Origin: Erythrophleum ivorense
Taxonomy: Eukaryota > Streptophyta > Magnoliopsida > Fabales > Fabaceae
Length of the DNA: 64,000 nt
Direction of reading: 5' to 3'
NCBI GenBank assembly: GCA_026724425.1
Contig: JAIUCV010000019.1
Coordinates: forward strand, 10,138,325-10,202,324
Below the pieces are notes generated by a model. The model saw nothing but the letters and a program-made list of their open reading frames with translations. It had not been told where the DNA came from and did not search any database. The translations under genes and the position numbers were made by a program. Of this stretch, positions 24,569 through 37,700 are shown piece after piece (the first letter of the stretch is position 1; each line of letters starts with the position of its first letter).

Positions 24569-27219
24569 TGTAACAACCCTAACTTCTAAACACATTAATT
24601 ATAAGATGCATAAAACTCATTTACATTAGTTTACAAGTCAATACATGTCATTACCATAGTGAAAACCAATGTTTTTAAGCTAAAATGGGTATTTGCAGAC
24701 TTGGGCGATCCTCACCGCTGTCAAGTTAGCTACTGGAACCTGAAAACTAAAATATGAATTCTTGCCATGACTTAAAACTCCCACGCCTTGTGAAGCTCTC
24801 CCATGTACCCCATTATTCATATTTTCACGATTTTTGCCGCAACAAGCTTCCTTTGCGCCACGATGAGATGAGCTATTGGAGCTTTAAAAAAATCCAATTT
24901 TCTCAAGTCTCACTGCGGTGAGCCTACATGGTACCATGGCAAGAGACCTCTCTGGAACTCTCCCAAACATCCCGCTTGACGCTCGCCACTATGACCTCCC
25001 CTCGTGCCGTGGCGAGATTGCTCTCGGGTACCCCCTGAACCTAATTTTCTTACCTCACACAGTGACTCATTTTTAGCCGTGACTTAAAGATTCTGAGCCA
25101 CGACTTAACTCCCTCCTGATCTTATTCTCTCAATTACATACTTCCCAGCCATTTACAACTAACTCTAGATGAATTCTAGGACTTCCATAACTAACATACA
25201 TCGTTTTATAAACCTCCTAACTCCCAAATACCAAAATTTAATCATCCTCATTATTCATAGGCTCAAGGGGAATCATGACAATTGATTACTACTATATATC
25301 AACACATTATGACACCATTAGGTATTCAAGCTACTAATAACATCATTCAAACAAATATATTCCAACAGAGCTTCCATACCACACTATTCAAGATAATCAT
25401 TCACTACATGGCATAATCATACTCTCAAGTAAATAAGTAATGGTTCTTTATTAGCAATAACTCATATCAGATCATCCTTAGGTACAAAGATCATATTACA
25501 AGTGATATAAGGTCTCACTTCCTATTAGTTACATCATTGATTACAAAACATCAAAATACCTAGACTTGGCAATATGAATGCATGATGATGCTGTACAAAA
25601 TAAATTACAAAAATTAGCATCTATTCTAAATCAATAGGGCCCAAGTGTAGAAATCCTACACAAGACCTCAAGTCAAGGCTGTTCATCCACTTGCTTCCCT
25701 TTTTTCTTACCCAAGGAACCTTCACTTGAAATTGTTAGCCTATAAAATGGGGTGAAATATGAATGTTAGTAACTGAAGGATAATTCCATCCATATTTACA
25801 ATTTAATCAGCATAAATGTATATTAAATATAGTTACCAAAAGCATCATCATTAATAAATGAACTGGTTAGACTACTAGTGACTATTATCTCATACTAGCA
25901 ATCACATGTATCATGTTAATGGCTAATAACATAGGGAGAGACCCATCCATGGCTCCAACTCCCTTTTGAGCATATTATGGGCTTAGTGGATTCATAAGTT
26001 TGATCACAACTTGGTGCCCGATCAAAACACAATGCACAAGTAGTAACCGTACCATAGCTATACTAAGGACACGCTTACGGTCCACAATGACAACAATCAA
26101 GTAGCTAACCAATTATTTAGCACAACAAAATGTATTATGCAGCAAATATCGGATTAACAAAGCACATGTGCAAGGAGTTGAAATTTAACCCCGATTATCT
26201 CACTTAGTTGCTTAAAGTTTTGAAGTCAAGAAAAGTTTCCACACTCTAAAGGTCTTAGATGAAATCAAAGCATATTCTTAGTCACTAATTATAGCATAAA
26301 TCAGACACCATGTAATTGAACTATCAAGAAGTACTTAGAAATCACTTACCTAGCCACCAAAGGACTTTAAATTTGGATTAAAGCTTCTCCACACCAGAAC
26401 CATAATATTTCACTCCCAAAATCTTGGTATTTTTGCACAAAATTAGAGCCCACTATATAAGTCAGCTATTAAGGTCACTAACCAATAAAAAATACATCAA
26501 AATAAAGTGAGGATACTTACCTAATAGCCCTCTAACCCCTAACTTCCAAAATTTCACAAGAAACCACCAAAAGAGCAAATTTTAGATTTGGATAATGAAG
26601 AAAAATTCACTAAACCAAAAACTATTGGGTCCAAAATGTAGAGGAGAATGAGAGGTACAAGTTTCATAAAGATCATCTTGACCAAATCTTCCTCTAGAAG
26701 TGAGAAATGATGGAAGAATATAGAAAACCCTAGCCTCCTCTCTTCCTTTGCGAAAATGGCTTCCTTGTTCTGCAGAACCCTCACACTTCAACGTCCAAAT
26801 AATGAAATGATAAGTCTCCTAGGATTTTAGACTAAGTGGGCTAGTCTACTAGGCCTAATACTACCCATGATTTGAACTATTTCAGCATTGGGCCAAGGGG
26901 TATGGTTATGATTGGATTCAAAATGAGTTGGGCTTCTATAAGAAGAGTTTGGGCTCCTATAAAAATTTCTCACTATAAATGAATTGATTATGAGGCCTAA
27001 ATTAAATGTCCACCTTCCTTTAATTAGTTTTTCTTAATCTACCCAAATGTATAATTAAATTTATTTTCACTTAATAATGGCTAAATCATTATTATTGTCT
27101 CAAAATGTCCAAAGTGAATCCATTCCTTTAGAAATCCTTATTTTCCTTAATCTCCCTAAATCTCCATAATAATTCCTTAATTCTTCATGATTATTTCTAA
27201 TTAATTTTGAGGTGTTACA
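24569..27219 (-). mobile_element. Solo LTR of family A inserted in the CACTA transposase
   Basis: On the minus strand the segment starts TGTAACACCTC at 27219 and ends ...gttaca at 24569, the same ends as the family A LTRs. The beginning (attaaggaatta...aggatttct...ggacattttgag) is plainly homologous to 5340-5460. Length is 2,651 bp. It is flanked by gattt (24564-24568) and aattt (27220-27224), a 5-bp target duplication with one mismatch. No internal retroelement sequence is present, so it is a solo LTR. The small frames at 26554-26791 lie inside it and are not genes. Confidence 0.88.
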
Positions 27220-27660
27220 AATTTGACATAATGAAACCTCCGTTTGTTTCAGTTCCTCAAAAATGTATGCCTTAGGTTGGCCACCAATGGTTTCAATTCA
27301 TTTGGCAACTTGAGTACAAGTTACAATATCTATTCAGTGGTTCTTATGTCTTATAACATCCCTAAATGGAATATAATTAATTACTTAAAATTTATGTCTA
27401 TCACTTTTTCATGATTGATACGTATAGTGATAATGAAGATAACAAGCCATACATTCGAGTCTCAGAAGCTTAAATGGCATATCATGTCAAAGATGAGTTA
27501 GATAAAAACTAGATCTTAGTTATGCATCTAAAGCCACGAGACTTGTATGACGTGAGTGAAGATAATGAGGATACTATTTACAAGAGTGAGCCACACCAAT
27601 TTCAAAACTTGGAAATGTTATTCCTAGATGGAAGAGCAAATTTTGCACTTTTCTAGGTTT
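27220..27660 (+). pseudogene. CACTA transposase, continuation and C-terminal part
   Basis: The reading resumes immediately after the solo LTR with FDIMKPPFVSVPQKCMP and then FQFIWQLE-like residues. After a deletion, 27412-27660 encodes YSDNEDNKPYIRVSEA, AYHVKDELDKN and LKPRDLYDVSEDNEDTIYKSE. That resembles the C-terminal segment (DUF4216-like) next to TNP2 transposases. The family identification is by pattern; stop codons interrupt it. Confidence 0.6.
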
Positions 27661-27809
27661 AGTGTTTTCCATTTTTTTCTTATCTTCTATTTGATCATAT
27701 ATATATGTTCTTTTTTTGTATATATAATTATAAATGATCTTTGTGCTTGTTTAATTATGTTTTATGTGTATCGAATTTGAACTCGTGCTAGTTTGTTTTA
27801 ATTAGCAAG

Positions 27810-28720
27810 AATTTTGAAGATGAAAAGATATATGATGAAGCTAAGATCAGGCCCCACCAATAAAAGTGGATAACCCAATACTGAAAATCCTCTGCCAAGT
27901 CTACTAGCTAATGTTGGTGGGCAATTAAGGAACTTAGGTTCAATAGTTCCACTTGCATCCACGTTGGCCACTTTTAACATATAGGTCAACGGTCGAATAT
28001 TGATGATTATGACCTTTCCATTGAGGAAAGCCTTGGACGACCAATAAAACTCGAATAGCTAGTACAAAAAAGAAGTTAGATGGTTGGTGTTATTGGTAAG
28101 TAAATCTATGAGTTCCAATGAGCTAAGTTGATTAATTTTATGTTTATCCATAACTTTAATTCTACATATGAGCAAGATGAGGTAAGGCCTAAACAATTGA
28201 GAGTGCATGATATTTGGATGCTTCCTCATGAGCAAAAGGTAATAGTGTCCTTCAACAACACTAGCCAACCTATTAGAGATATAGGGGGACTATTGAATTT
28301 TTTTTAGGTATTTTTGGGAGAAACTTTACACTGTTACAAGGATTAAAGGAATGTTCTAGCTAATTACAAGAATGATATGTGATCAAACACTATACAAGTA
28401 CTAGTATGTTGATTATTCAATTATTTTATGGCTTGTTACCACATCTTTATTAACCATTATATTTTATCTTGCAAACCAAGTTTGCCATTGTTGATATGCA
28501 TAAGAGCTACAATCTTCAATCAATTGGAATTAAATGGAAGAATGCATGAGGGCGATTGTATTAGCTTAAAGGTGATAGCACTCATACTAAAGACCAGATA
28601 ATTATTAATGTCCAAAAGAGCATCCCAAAGGACCAATAAGTGACATATGTATACTATTGCATTAACCTAAGGACTAAGGTAATCGTAGTTTTTTTTTTCA
28701 AGATATACAAATTCTTGCTT
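27810..28720 (+). pseudogene. CACTA accessory (Ptta/En/Spm-type) transposase remnant
   Basis: A block at about 28240-28300 encodes VSFNNTSQPIRDIGGLLNFF, followed by a short LGIFGR-like and ANYKNDM stretch. This resembles the conserved NELGQPIGD...FLG segment of the plant En/Spm accessory transposase family. Upstream there are TLASRLG and PSL-like low-similarity stretches. Frames are broken repeatedly. Confidence 0.5.
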
Positions 28721-29029
28721 GATCTTATTAATATGTCTCTATTAATTGCCAAAAGACTGCCTAAAAAATAAAGAGAATAGAAGAAAGTAAATAATAACAC
28801 ATACTAGTGGATCTAATAGTCTAGCATGACTAAAGATTGAGATGATAAGTTCACTTTAATAAATAATACAACTAAACTTTTGATGTAATGTGAGATATAT
28901 TACATTTGTCTTGAATTTTCTAAAAAGTGGAACATGGGGGCTGGTGAGTGCTTAAGTGTGTGCATATGTTTATATAATTGATGAGTGCTACTAGGCTTGT
29001 AAATATACAAATATATTATTACATGAGAT

Positions 29030-29990
29030 TAATTAATTAAATTAGCAAACTTCGCACTAACCAGCATGCCAGTTGTTCCAAGTAATATAATTTCTCAAGT
29101 ATGAGGTCGATCCCATAGAGATGTATAACTAAATGACAAATTTAATTAAATTTCTATTCCTATGTTAGCTCAAATTACACTACCTAAGCTTACTAGTGTC
29201 TTAAAATAAGTCTAGTCACAAGTAACCATGAGGAGAAAGGACTATCATTAACCTAATGCAATCTAAACTAATGTGCATGAGACTCAAGACTCCCTAGCCT
29301 AGACTCTAGACACAAAAATTTCAAAGAAATTCTAGTTTTATCATCCTGAAGTATAGAGCTCATTTCTAACAATGTTCTAATTATGGTAGGTTAATACTTA
29401 TTGCCATTATTATATATGCTCTTGAGATAACAATCTTACAATATCCTAACTCACTATTCCATCCCACAATTAGCTAGAATATGCACATTACAATTAGTGA
29501 ATTACTACACTAACTAGTATAGATAGTTCGCACATGACACATTGTATACTAATTGCCTAGGCCTCAATTGATTAAACAGTTAGAGTACAAGATAATTGGC
29601 AGTTGTATTATGTGTAGATTAATGAGCATTAACCAATACCACTATGTTAACACTCTCTAATCCCTACCTAATTTATTTTCAAGTACTTCCATTCAATTAA
29701 TTAACTCCTTTATTTACTTCCTTGACATTCAAAAGCCAATTAATGGATTAGATACAAGAAACATCACATAAGAGCATTAAGCATATACAACTACACCATG
29801 AACCAATGACCTAGAGGAAATCATCACCACAAGAAATTAATCAACATAAAACATAATTTAATCATTGAAATTAATCAAAAACAATAAAAGTCTAATGAAA
29901 ATCTAAAGGAAAATGGATTAGATCAAATATTTTCCTAATCGAGATTTAAATTCGACCCCAAACATGTATGCCATGTGTTTTTTAAAAGAA
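29030..29990 (-). repeat. Unclassified dispersed repeat related in reverse to about 18.9 kb
   Basis: Around 29090-29120 the phrase ctcaagtatgaggtcgatccc is the diverged reverse complement of the sequence around 18935-18975. No protein was recognised in the remaining AT-rich sequence. It is probably part of a retrotransposon untranslated region. Confidence 0.35.
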
Positions 29991-30049
29991 TGAGATATAT
30001 TAGGGTTGACAAGAATTCAAATATTGAAGCATTAATTACTTAGCCTAAA

Positions 30050-32110
30050 AGTCTACTATATTTCTCTAATACCTCCTTATCAACTATACAAGCCCACTCA
30101 TGTGCTTCAAAAAAGAGTTATGTGTTCTAATGCCTATAATTTAGATTCCTCTCCATTGTTTCATTTGTTCCACTTCCCCAATCATGCAAGATAATATATT
30201 TGAGCCAATAATAAATAGGTATGGAGATAATGGATCTCCTTATCTAAGACCTTTTTTAATCTCAAAAGGACAAGATGGATGCCTATTTAAAAGCATTTGG
30301 TAGCCAAATGGAGTTACACATTACATAAGCATTTGGATCCAATGAGCAAGAAATGTCATTTTATAAAAGGCAGCTATTAAAAAATTCCAAGAATTCTTAT
30401 CATAAAGTTTTGCAATATCCAATTTAAAAACACACCATCCTTTCATTATGGACTTGGTCTTCTATAGCTTTTGCATAAGCTTAGATGTTAAAACCATATT
30501 ATCCAAGTTGCCCCTTTAAGAAAGCATTTTGATTGAAAGCAATAAAATTTGGTAAAACTCACTTTAAGCAATTCCACATCACCTTTGAAATAATCTTGTA
30601 TAAAACATTTCATATGTTAATTAGCTTCAAATCTTCTAGAGTCTCATTTAGGAATTAAAGTGATATATGTTCTATTCATTGCCTGTGTAGTTTCTCTTTT
30701 CAAACTTGCAACTTCTGATGATTGTAATTGTGACTAATATTCATGAAGTTTCATGCCTAAGAATTTAATTTTTGTTTGAATATTACCTAGTTGAGACTTA
30801 TTCCATCTTTTTAGACTAATGGTAAGGTAACTAAGTTTCCTATGTAATTTATAAGCATATGAGCCTAGGATCCACTAATTCCATACACTATCAAGAATAT
30901 TTTTGCACTAATTAAAAGGTAGCAAAAAATCTCAAACTTAAAAGGTCTACCTATATAAGGAGCTATGATTTCTATATTAAACAAAATGAGAGCATGATTA
31001 GATAAACTAAGCATAAGATTGAATAATCCCAAGTGAAGAAAAGCATTAAGCTACTGGATATTACCCAAAGCCCGATCTAGTATGGTCTAGACAATAACAT
31101 TTCCTTGTCTATTATTCATCCATGTATAAGAAGGTCGACTAGCTTGTATATCTATAAGATCACAACTATTCAACATTGTTTAGAGCTCTTCAGCACCTTA
31201 AAGCATAGATACATTACTCTTTTTATCTTAAGTGGATAGGACTTGATTAATTAAAGTCTCCAATGTTGACCAAGGTTGATTGATAGATATTGCAATATTT
31301 TTAAATGAAGTCTACAGTATATGATGGTTTGATGGATTAGGAAGACCATATATAAACAATAAATAAACAATCTGACATGAAGATAGATGAGAAGAATTAT
31401 GTATCCAATGAGCTAAGCATTCTAATACATCCACCTAAAGTAAGTCCTTCCATGCAAAAGAAAAAAAGGCCCCCAATGGGCCTTAATGCATCAAATCTGC
31501 AAAAGTTCTAATAACCAAAATGCTTCAAACATCTAGCTATAATATCAATAGATTGCAAAGTTTCTATTAGAAAAACAAAACTAGGATTATATGTACACAG
31601 TAACTGTATTAGTAGTTGAATTGTCATGGCTTTTCTAAAATCATGATCATTCCAATTGATGATAATCGTGGCTCCTAAGAATGTTTTTCAAGGTAAGCCT
31701 CCTAAGAACCCTAGTTGCAACGACAAACTATAAAAATTATGTCAATCTTCTAATGTATTGTGTTTCTAATGCATCAAGCTTTCCCTGAAAAACTTCTAGA
31801 CCTCTTTCATTATGAAAATTCTCTTGGTCAGTTTCCTCTTTTTCCTTATGACTAGGGTCATGTAAATGTGTATTATATTTGATACATTTTGAACCCACTT
31901 TAGAACATTTACCCCACCATTTTTAGGATGATAAAAGTGATATCATTTCCTCCTCTGAGGCTCCTCTAAGAAGCATGATGTAAATCAATATCTTGAACTT
32001 GGAACATTATTCACATCATTGAAAAGAGAAACATCCCATTTGGAGCTAGATTTGGCCTTCTTCCGTGAAAGCAGAACAAGATTATGTACTTGGCACTTCT
32101 TTGATGAGCA
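30050..32110 (-). mobile_element. Decayed L1-type LINE (endonuclease and reverse transcriptase)
   Basis: Read on the minus strand from right to left, endonuclease pieces come first. These are INWNDHDFRK near 31650-31680, FVFLIET near 31570-31590, VYGLPNPSNHH near 31330-31350, and SYTWMNNRQGN...LDRALGN at about 31060-31130. Reverse-transcriptase pieces follow further left, with GDPLSPYLFII at about 30205-30240. The order endonuclease then reverse transcriptase and the GDPLSPYLF motif are typical of plant L1 elements. Many stops interrupt it, and the 3' end with its poly(A) tail is missing or unrecognisable. Confidence 0.7.
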
Positions 32111-32930
32111 AACTAGTGGTTTAAATCTCGTTTAAGTTGTTTTTCCTCTACAATTTTTGGCTATTGATATTGAAACAGTTATCATTCTGTGAGTTGCTTC
32201 TTTGTTTCTATAAATATTTGTTCTTTTTTGAAATAATGCCTACAATAGGAAAATACAAACATGTCCTTATAAAACATGAATGTCAATCTGGTCACTTGGG
32301 CCTATGTGTTTTTGAGGAATCATGTTTTGAGGAGTCGTGGGTTAACCCTACTTCTAATATTGCTAATGGAAGAGTAAATATTTCTCTACAAAAATTTTGA
32401 TTTTATTGGATTTCTAAATTAGGGCCAATTTGATATGATAATAATTATTAAAAAAAAAAAAGCATCACGAGTGCTTGTCGTCCAAAGAACATTACTGACA
32501 ACCAATGCCTACAAATATGATAGGTTAGGATGAATGATAGTAATATAGATTCAAGTTTGAACTAGTTCATCTTTCCATTATCCAAGGCAGGATCATATAG
32601 GAAATTTTTTTTTATTTTCTTTAGAACTTCAAATTTTGTCCCTTCTGATTTGCTTTTGCTTTTTTTTTTTTTGGTGGTTATAAGGTTTTGTCCATGATAA
32701 GATTTCATTTGGTAAAACAAAAAGGTTGTTAAAAGAATAAAAATGAGAATAGAATAAAATTCTATAACTAATCACAGTGATATAATATAAATAAAAATAA
32801 AAATCCTACTTCATTTAAATGTTTAGTAGAATAAAAATAATATAAAATTAAAAATGAAAGGTGAATAAATGAACAAAATATCTTTAATACCAAAAAAATA
32901 CTAAAATTTTAATTTTTGTTAATTACCATC
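32111..32930. other. AT-rich interval, nothing recognised
   Basis: It contains homopolymer runs of A (about 32450-32461) and T (about 32660-32672). The 87-codon plus-strand frame at 32137-32400 has no recognisable similarity and its composition matches its surroundings, so I do not call it a gene. Confidence 0.3.
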
Positions 32931-32932
32931 AA

Positions 32933-33530
32933 ACAAAAGGAAAGTTTCGAGACCCCAAGCTCCTCAGTCTACGTAGTCACCATTGAAGACAAATGTGTGA
33001 TTTTGAGCAGGATAACCAACATCGCCGGGGAGGAACAATAGATCATGCAATTGGCCATGAACGTCCCCCACAACAACGACAGCGGAAGCAACTCTGTCAA
33101 CAGAATCGGAGTTAGGTTGAAAAGGTGAAAAGGGTCTACAGATACACAGTTGGGTTCTTTGTGAAGCATTTTGGTAGCGATAAGGATATGAGACTCAAAG
33201 ACGTGGACAGGCAAAACAGAAGGGAATTCTGAGGGAGGGAGGCTCTTGGAAGACTAGTCAAAGCAAGCCATGAGACTCTGGTTCCAAACGAGGCTAAGCT
33301 TCCCATCCTGCAGCCATGATAGAGGCAATTGGAGTTCTGGAGGTGGGGATGAAGACGCAGAAGGGAGAGATGGGTTTCGGTCAAAGTTGAAAGAAGAGGT
33401 AGCAGAACCATTGATGGTGGTGGTGGTAGTAACTGAATCAGGCAGAGCAGGTCTCTGTCTTCAATCATTTGGGCTAAATTAGTCTTTTTCTTGTTCTTTA
33501 TGTCTTGAGTAGTATCTTTCCATCCATCCA
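32933..33530 (-). pseudogene. PP7-like serine/threonine phosphatase pseudogene fragment
   Basis: Read leftward on the minus strand, the segment encodes P-L-S-W-L-Q-D-G-K-L-S-L, then SLPPSEFPSVLPVHVFES, KMLHKEPNCVSVD, VVVVGDVHGQLHDLLFL and FVFNGDYVD followed by a stop codon and GAWGLETF. GDVHG and GDYVDRG are the metal-binding signatures of the PPP phosphatase superfamily. The LPPSEFPSV...LHKEPNCV text upstream is characteristic of plant PP7. The arginine after GDYVD is replaced by TGA (a CGA-to-TGA change would explain it), and another stop (TAG) follows CFD. A frameshift lies near 33130. Similarity stops soon after LETF, so the rest of the catalytic domain is absent. The 133- and 81-codon frames here are pieces of this pseudogene. 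Confidence 0.8.
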
Positions 33531-33539
33531 TATTCAATA

Positions 33540-34740
33540 GCCTGGAGCAGAGGGAGCGGGATGTTTCAAGTGTACCAAATTGGATTTTTAGATTTTCCCT
33601 CTCCCTTTTAATCTCTTTTCCACCTTTTCAAAGGTACCAAACATGGCATAAGGGTCTTGTCTCACTTCTTCTATTGAGGGGTTTTCCCTCTCTTTTAATT
33701 TAGCTTTTTGCTTCAAGTTTGTCAACAATGGAAATCTTTCTCGGACCTCACTGATAAAGATGTTTAATATCCAGAGATAATGAAATAAAACTGATCTCTA
33801 CCTAACAAGGGCTGAGCAAGTCTTAGTGTTCGGTTCAGGAGCCCTAGTGGGCCGGATTCCCTTCCATCGGATGATTTGAGAGCTATTTGCAATCACATTT
33901 ATGGGATCGCAGGATTCTCAAACGGTTGAACCCAATAATCATTTATTTCTGAATAAATTATATTCTCCTATACCCAAATTATATGGCACTCCATTTTATT
34001 TTAAAAATTTACACTTTGTTCCCTTAAAATCAAGACTTATGTCTTTTACAGCGAAAAAATGAATTATAAATATATTTATTGTATAATATAATTAACATTA
34101 AATATATATTTAACCAACATAAAAATAATTAATTTTTTAAATTAAAAATAAATTAATTTTATAATTTTTAATGCAAAAAATTAACATTGGTATAAAATTT
34201 TAAAAAAAAATTAAATATTATTGTTGAGAATATTTTATTCATCCTTCAGCTTCAACAAATTGTGCATATTTTCATAATAGAAATATGTATTTTAAAAATT
34301 ATCCTTTACTTAAATATAATAGTAATTTTCCTTGAATTAAAAGATTAGGTCTAAGGATACAGTACAAATCGGGTTGGATAGGTATGAAGATAAGATCTCC
34401 GTCTAGTAAACAAACACAACGGCCGACGGTAATAGGTGCTCTCTTGGTAATAATTTTGGTTGTTACATGTGAAATTAATTGTAGCTAATTATGAGCAAAA
34501 AAACATATACAATAATAATATATCACGATTATGGATGACATGATGTGATCACAAAATCCATCGCAATAACGATGTTGTAAACACCAAGTGTTTTGAGGGG
34601 CAAAAATAACAAAAATAATAAAAAGAGGAAGAGGAGGAAGTGCAGGGTACCGGAAGAGCTATGGATACTACCAGTAAGTAAACTTAATGAAATGCTCTAG
34701 AAATGTGGCACAATTATAGAAACAACGACCAAATAAGGCT
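33540..34740. other. Intergenic AT-rich DNA, nothing recognised
   Basis: The interval 34000-34330 is almost pure A/T. The rest contains no supported gene, RNA or known repeat. Confidence 0.3.
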
Positions 34741-34749
34741 TCATTTTCA

Positions 34750-37700
34750 ATATAACAACAACAATAAGTCTTTTTTCATTAGGTGAAGTCGACCACATGG
34801 ATCAAAAAACGCCATAAAATTCCATCATAAATTATGTCTTTAGTTAAATCATTTAAATATAAATCTTTTTTAATAATTTCACCTATAATTTTGCATGGTA
34901 TCCCTTTATCTCTAATTATTGGATTCCTCTCTATCTGATCTACTCTTCTTACTGAGACTTCTATAAACCTTCTTCATACGTGTCCAAATCATTTAAGACA
35001 CGATTCTACTATCTTTTCCACAATAAATGCGACCTCAACTTTCTCTCTAATGTATTCATTTATCATTCTATCTTGCTTCATATATCCACTTATCCAACGC
35101 AATATTCTCATCTTTGTAACATTGACCTTATTTTTCTGTTGGTTTATTAATGCCCAACACTCAGTCCCATACAACATTGTCAGTCTTATAACTATGCTAT
35201 AAAATTTACCATAGTTTGAGTGGTACTCTTCTATCTGTAATAACACCCAAAGTATTCATTCATTTCATCCACGCTGCTTAAATTTTATAATTTACATCTT
35301 CAATTTTCCCATCCTATTATATGATAGACCCAAGATACCTAAATCGAATAACTTGCGATATAGTATGTTCTCCGATTTTCACTTTTACGCTAAAATTTAT
35401 GCTCTTTTTGCTAAACTTACATTTCATATATTCCGTTTTATTTCTACTTAAACAAAATCAATGTGTTTCCAAAGCTAGTCTCCGCATCTCTAACTTCTCA
35501 TTTATTTCCTCTCTCGACTCTCCAACTAAGACTATGTCATCTGCAAAGAGTATGTACTGTGGCACTGGCTCTTGGATATATTCAGTAAACACATCTAAAA
35601 CTAAAGTAAAAAAATAAGGACTCAGAGTTGACCCCTGATATAGGCCAATAATATCGAAAAATTCTCAGTGAGCCTATTTTGTCTTCTCACACTAGTTATA
35701 ACCCCATCATACATATATTGAATTGCTCAAATATAAACAATACAGACTTTTTTTTTCTCCAAAGCATTTCACAAAACATCTCTTGGCATCATATCATATG
35801 CCTTCTCTAAATCGATGAACATCATATGCAAGTTTTTGTGATGTGTTCGATATTTTTTCATCAATCTTTGCAACAAGTATATCACTTCCATGATTGACCT
35901 ATTAGGCATAAAACCAAATTGATTCTCTGTAACTTAAGTCTCTTGCCTAAAACTTTGCGCAATAATCCTCTCTCATAATTTCATAGTGTAACTCATAAGT
36001 TTAATTTCTTTATAATTTACAAAATTTTACATGTCCTCCTTATTTTTATAAATAAGAATTAAAGTACTTCTTCTCTACTCGTCTGTCATTCTCTTAAATC
36101 TTATAATCTTATTAAATAACTTTGTGAGTTAACTTATACCTTCCACTCTAAGTCTTTCTACACCTCAATAGGTATATTATTTGGTCATACTGCTCTGTCA
36201 TTCTTCATCCTCTTTAAAGCTTCTTTTACCTTTGACTCTCGAATCCCACAATAAAAAGATATAATTTTAATCTTTTTCTGTAATGTCTATTCTATTTGAG
36301 TGTCATGAAACCTTGCATCCTTCATTAAATAGCTTATAAAAATAGCACTTTCACCTTTTCTTAATATTTTAATCTGTGGTTAAGACTCTTCCTTATTCAT
36401 CCTTAATGCACTTCACTTGGTCCACGTCTCTTGTCTCCCTCTCTCTCTCTCTACTTTTAGCAAGCTTATAAATACTTCTTTTCCCATCTTTAGTACCTAA
36501 AGATTGATATAACCCATCAAATGCTCTAACTCTCACTTCACTCACTGCTTTCTTAGTATCTTTCTTAATTACTTTATATTTTTTCAATTTTTCTCACTTT
36601 TACACAAAGACTATGTTTTATAATATTCTTTTTCAATTTTAACCTTATCTTGTATACTTGCATTCCACCACCAAAAATTTTTTATCCCTAAGTCCAAAAC
36701 CTTTTAATTCCCTAAGTACCTTTTTTGCAACCTTCATAATCTCTTTAGCCATATCGTTCCACATATCATTAACACTTTCTTCTGCCTCCTATGATCCTTT
36801 CTCCAAAATCTTTTTCTGCAAACTCTTTCTTTTATCACCTTTCAATTGCTACAACTTTATTTTTGACACCCTCTCTTAGCCTTTACTCTTTACTCTCTTC
36901 TTAATTCGAACATCCATCACTAAAACCTTATATTGTGTAGTCAAACTCTCTCTAGGTATAACTTTATAATCTATGCAAAGCTTTTTGTTCACTTTCTGTA
37001 CTAGGAAGAAATCAATTTGAGAGCATGTTCTCCTGCCTTTGTATGCAATTAGATGCTCTTCACGTTTTTTAAAACAAGCGTCAACTATAGTAAAATGAAA
37101 TACTAATGAAAAATGTAAAATAGTTTTACCCTCTGTATTTACTTCTCCTAAACCATATCCCCATACGAACCCTCATAACCTGTAGATGCATTCCCCACAT
37201 GACCATTAAGATCCCATCCCATGAATCTTTTTTCCTAAAGGTATTCCCTGAACTACACGTTCTAAATCCTCCCAAACATTTATCTTATAATGCCCTTCTA
37301 ACCTTACTTGTGATATAAACACTAATAACATTAAAAGTTTCTCTTTCCACTACAAATTTTAACGTTATACTTCTATCTCCTAATCTTATTACATTTACCA
37401 CAATATTTTTTCAATACTTATCCACAATTATACCTACCCTATTTTTAGATTTAGTCTTACCAGTGTACCAAATATTAAAACTTGAGGTGTCTAATTCCTT
37501 CGCTTTTTCTCTTATCCATTTAGTTTCTTGTAAGCACATACTTTCATGAACTACCTTCTTTACTCACATTCGTTCATGAAAATGTGAGAACTCTTGCTTA
37601 TTTTTCATTACACCCAAGTGTCGATGTAACAGCTATTGCTCATTTAATACTACTGTACTCAAGTTATACAGCGTGTTACTTTTGGGCAATGACCTAGCAT

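Larger units (their letters stand above)
23641..28720 (+). mobile_element. Decayed CACTA (En/Spm) DNA transposon, split by a solo LTR
   Basis: Coding remnants on the plus strand follow the order of a plant CACTA element: transposase-associated domain, TNP2-like core, a C-terminal segment with the PRDLYD motif, and then an accessory transposase-like protein. The core is interrupted by the family A solo LTR at 24569-27219. Stops and frameshifts are frequent, and the central part of the transposase is missing. Terminal inverted repeats were not found. Confidence 0.7.

Noticed and set aside
32137..32400. 87-codon plus-strand frame as a small gene
   Set aside because: No recognisable similarity, AT-rich composition like its surroundings, and no supporting context.
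33136..33537. 133-codon minus-strand frame with a Leu/Ser-rich product
   Set aside because: It runs in part out of frame over the PP7-like pseudogene; the recognisable phosphatase residues are in the neighbouring frame.
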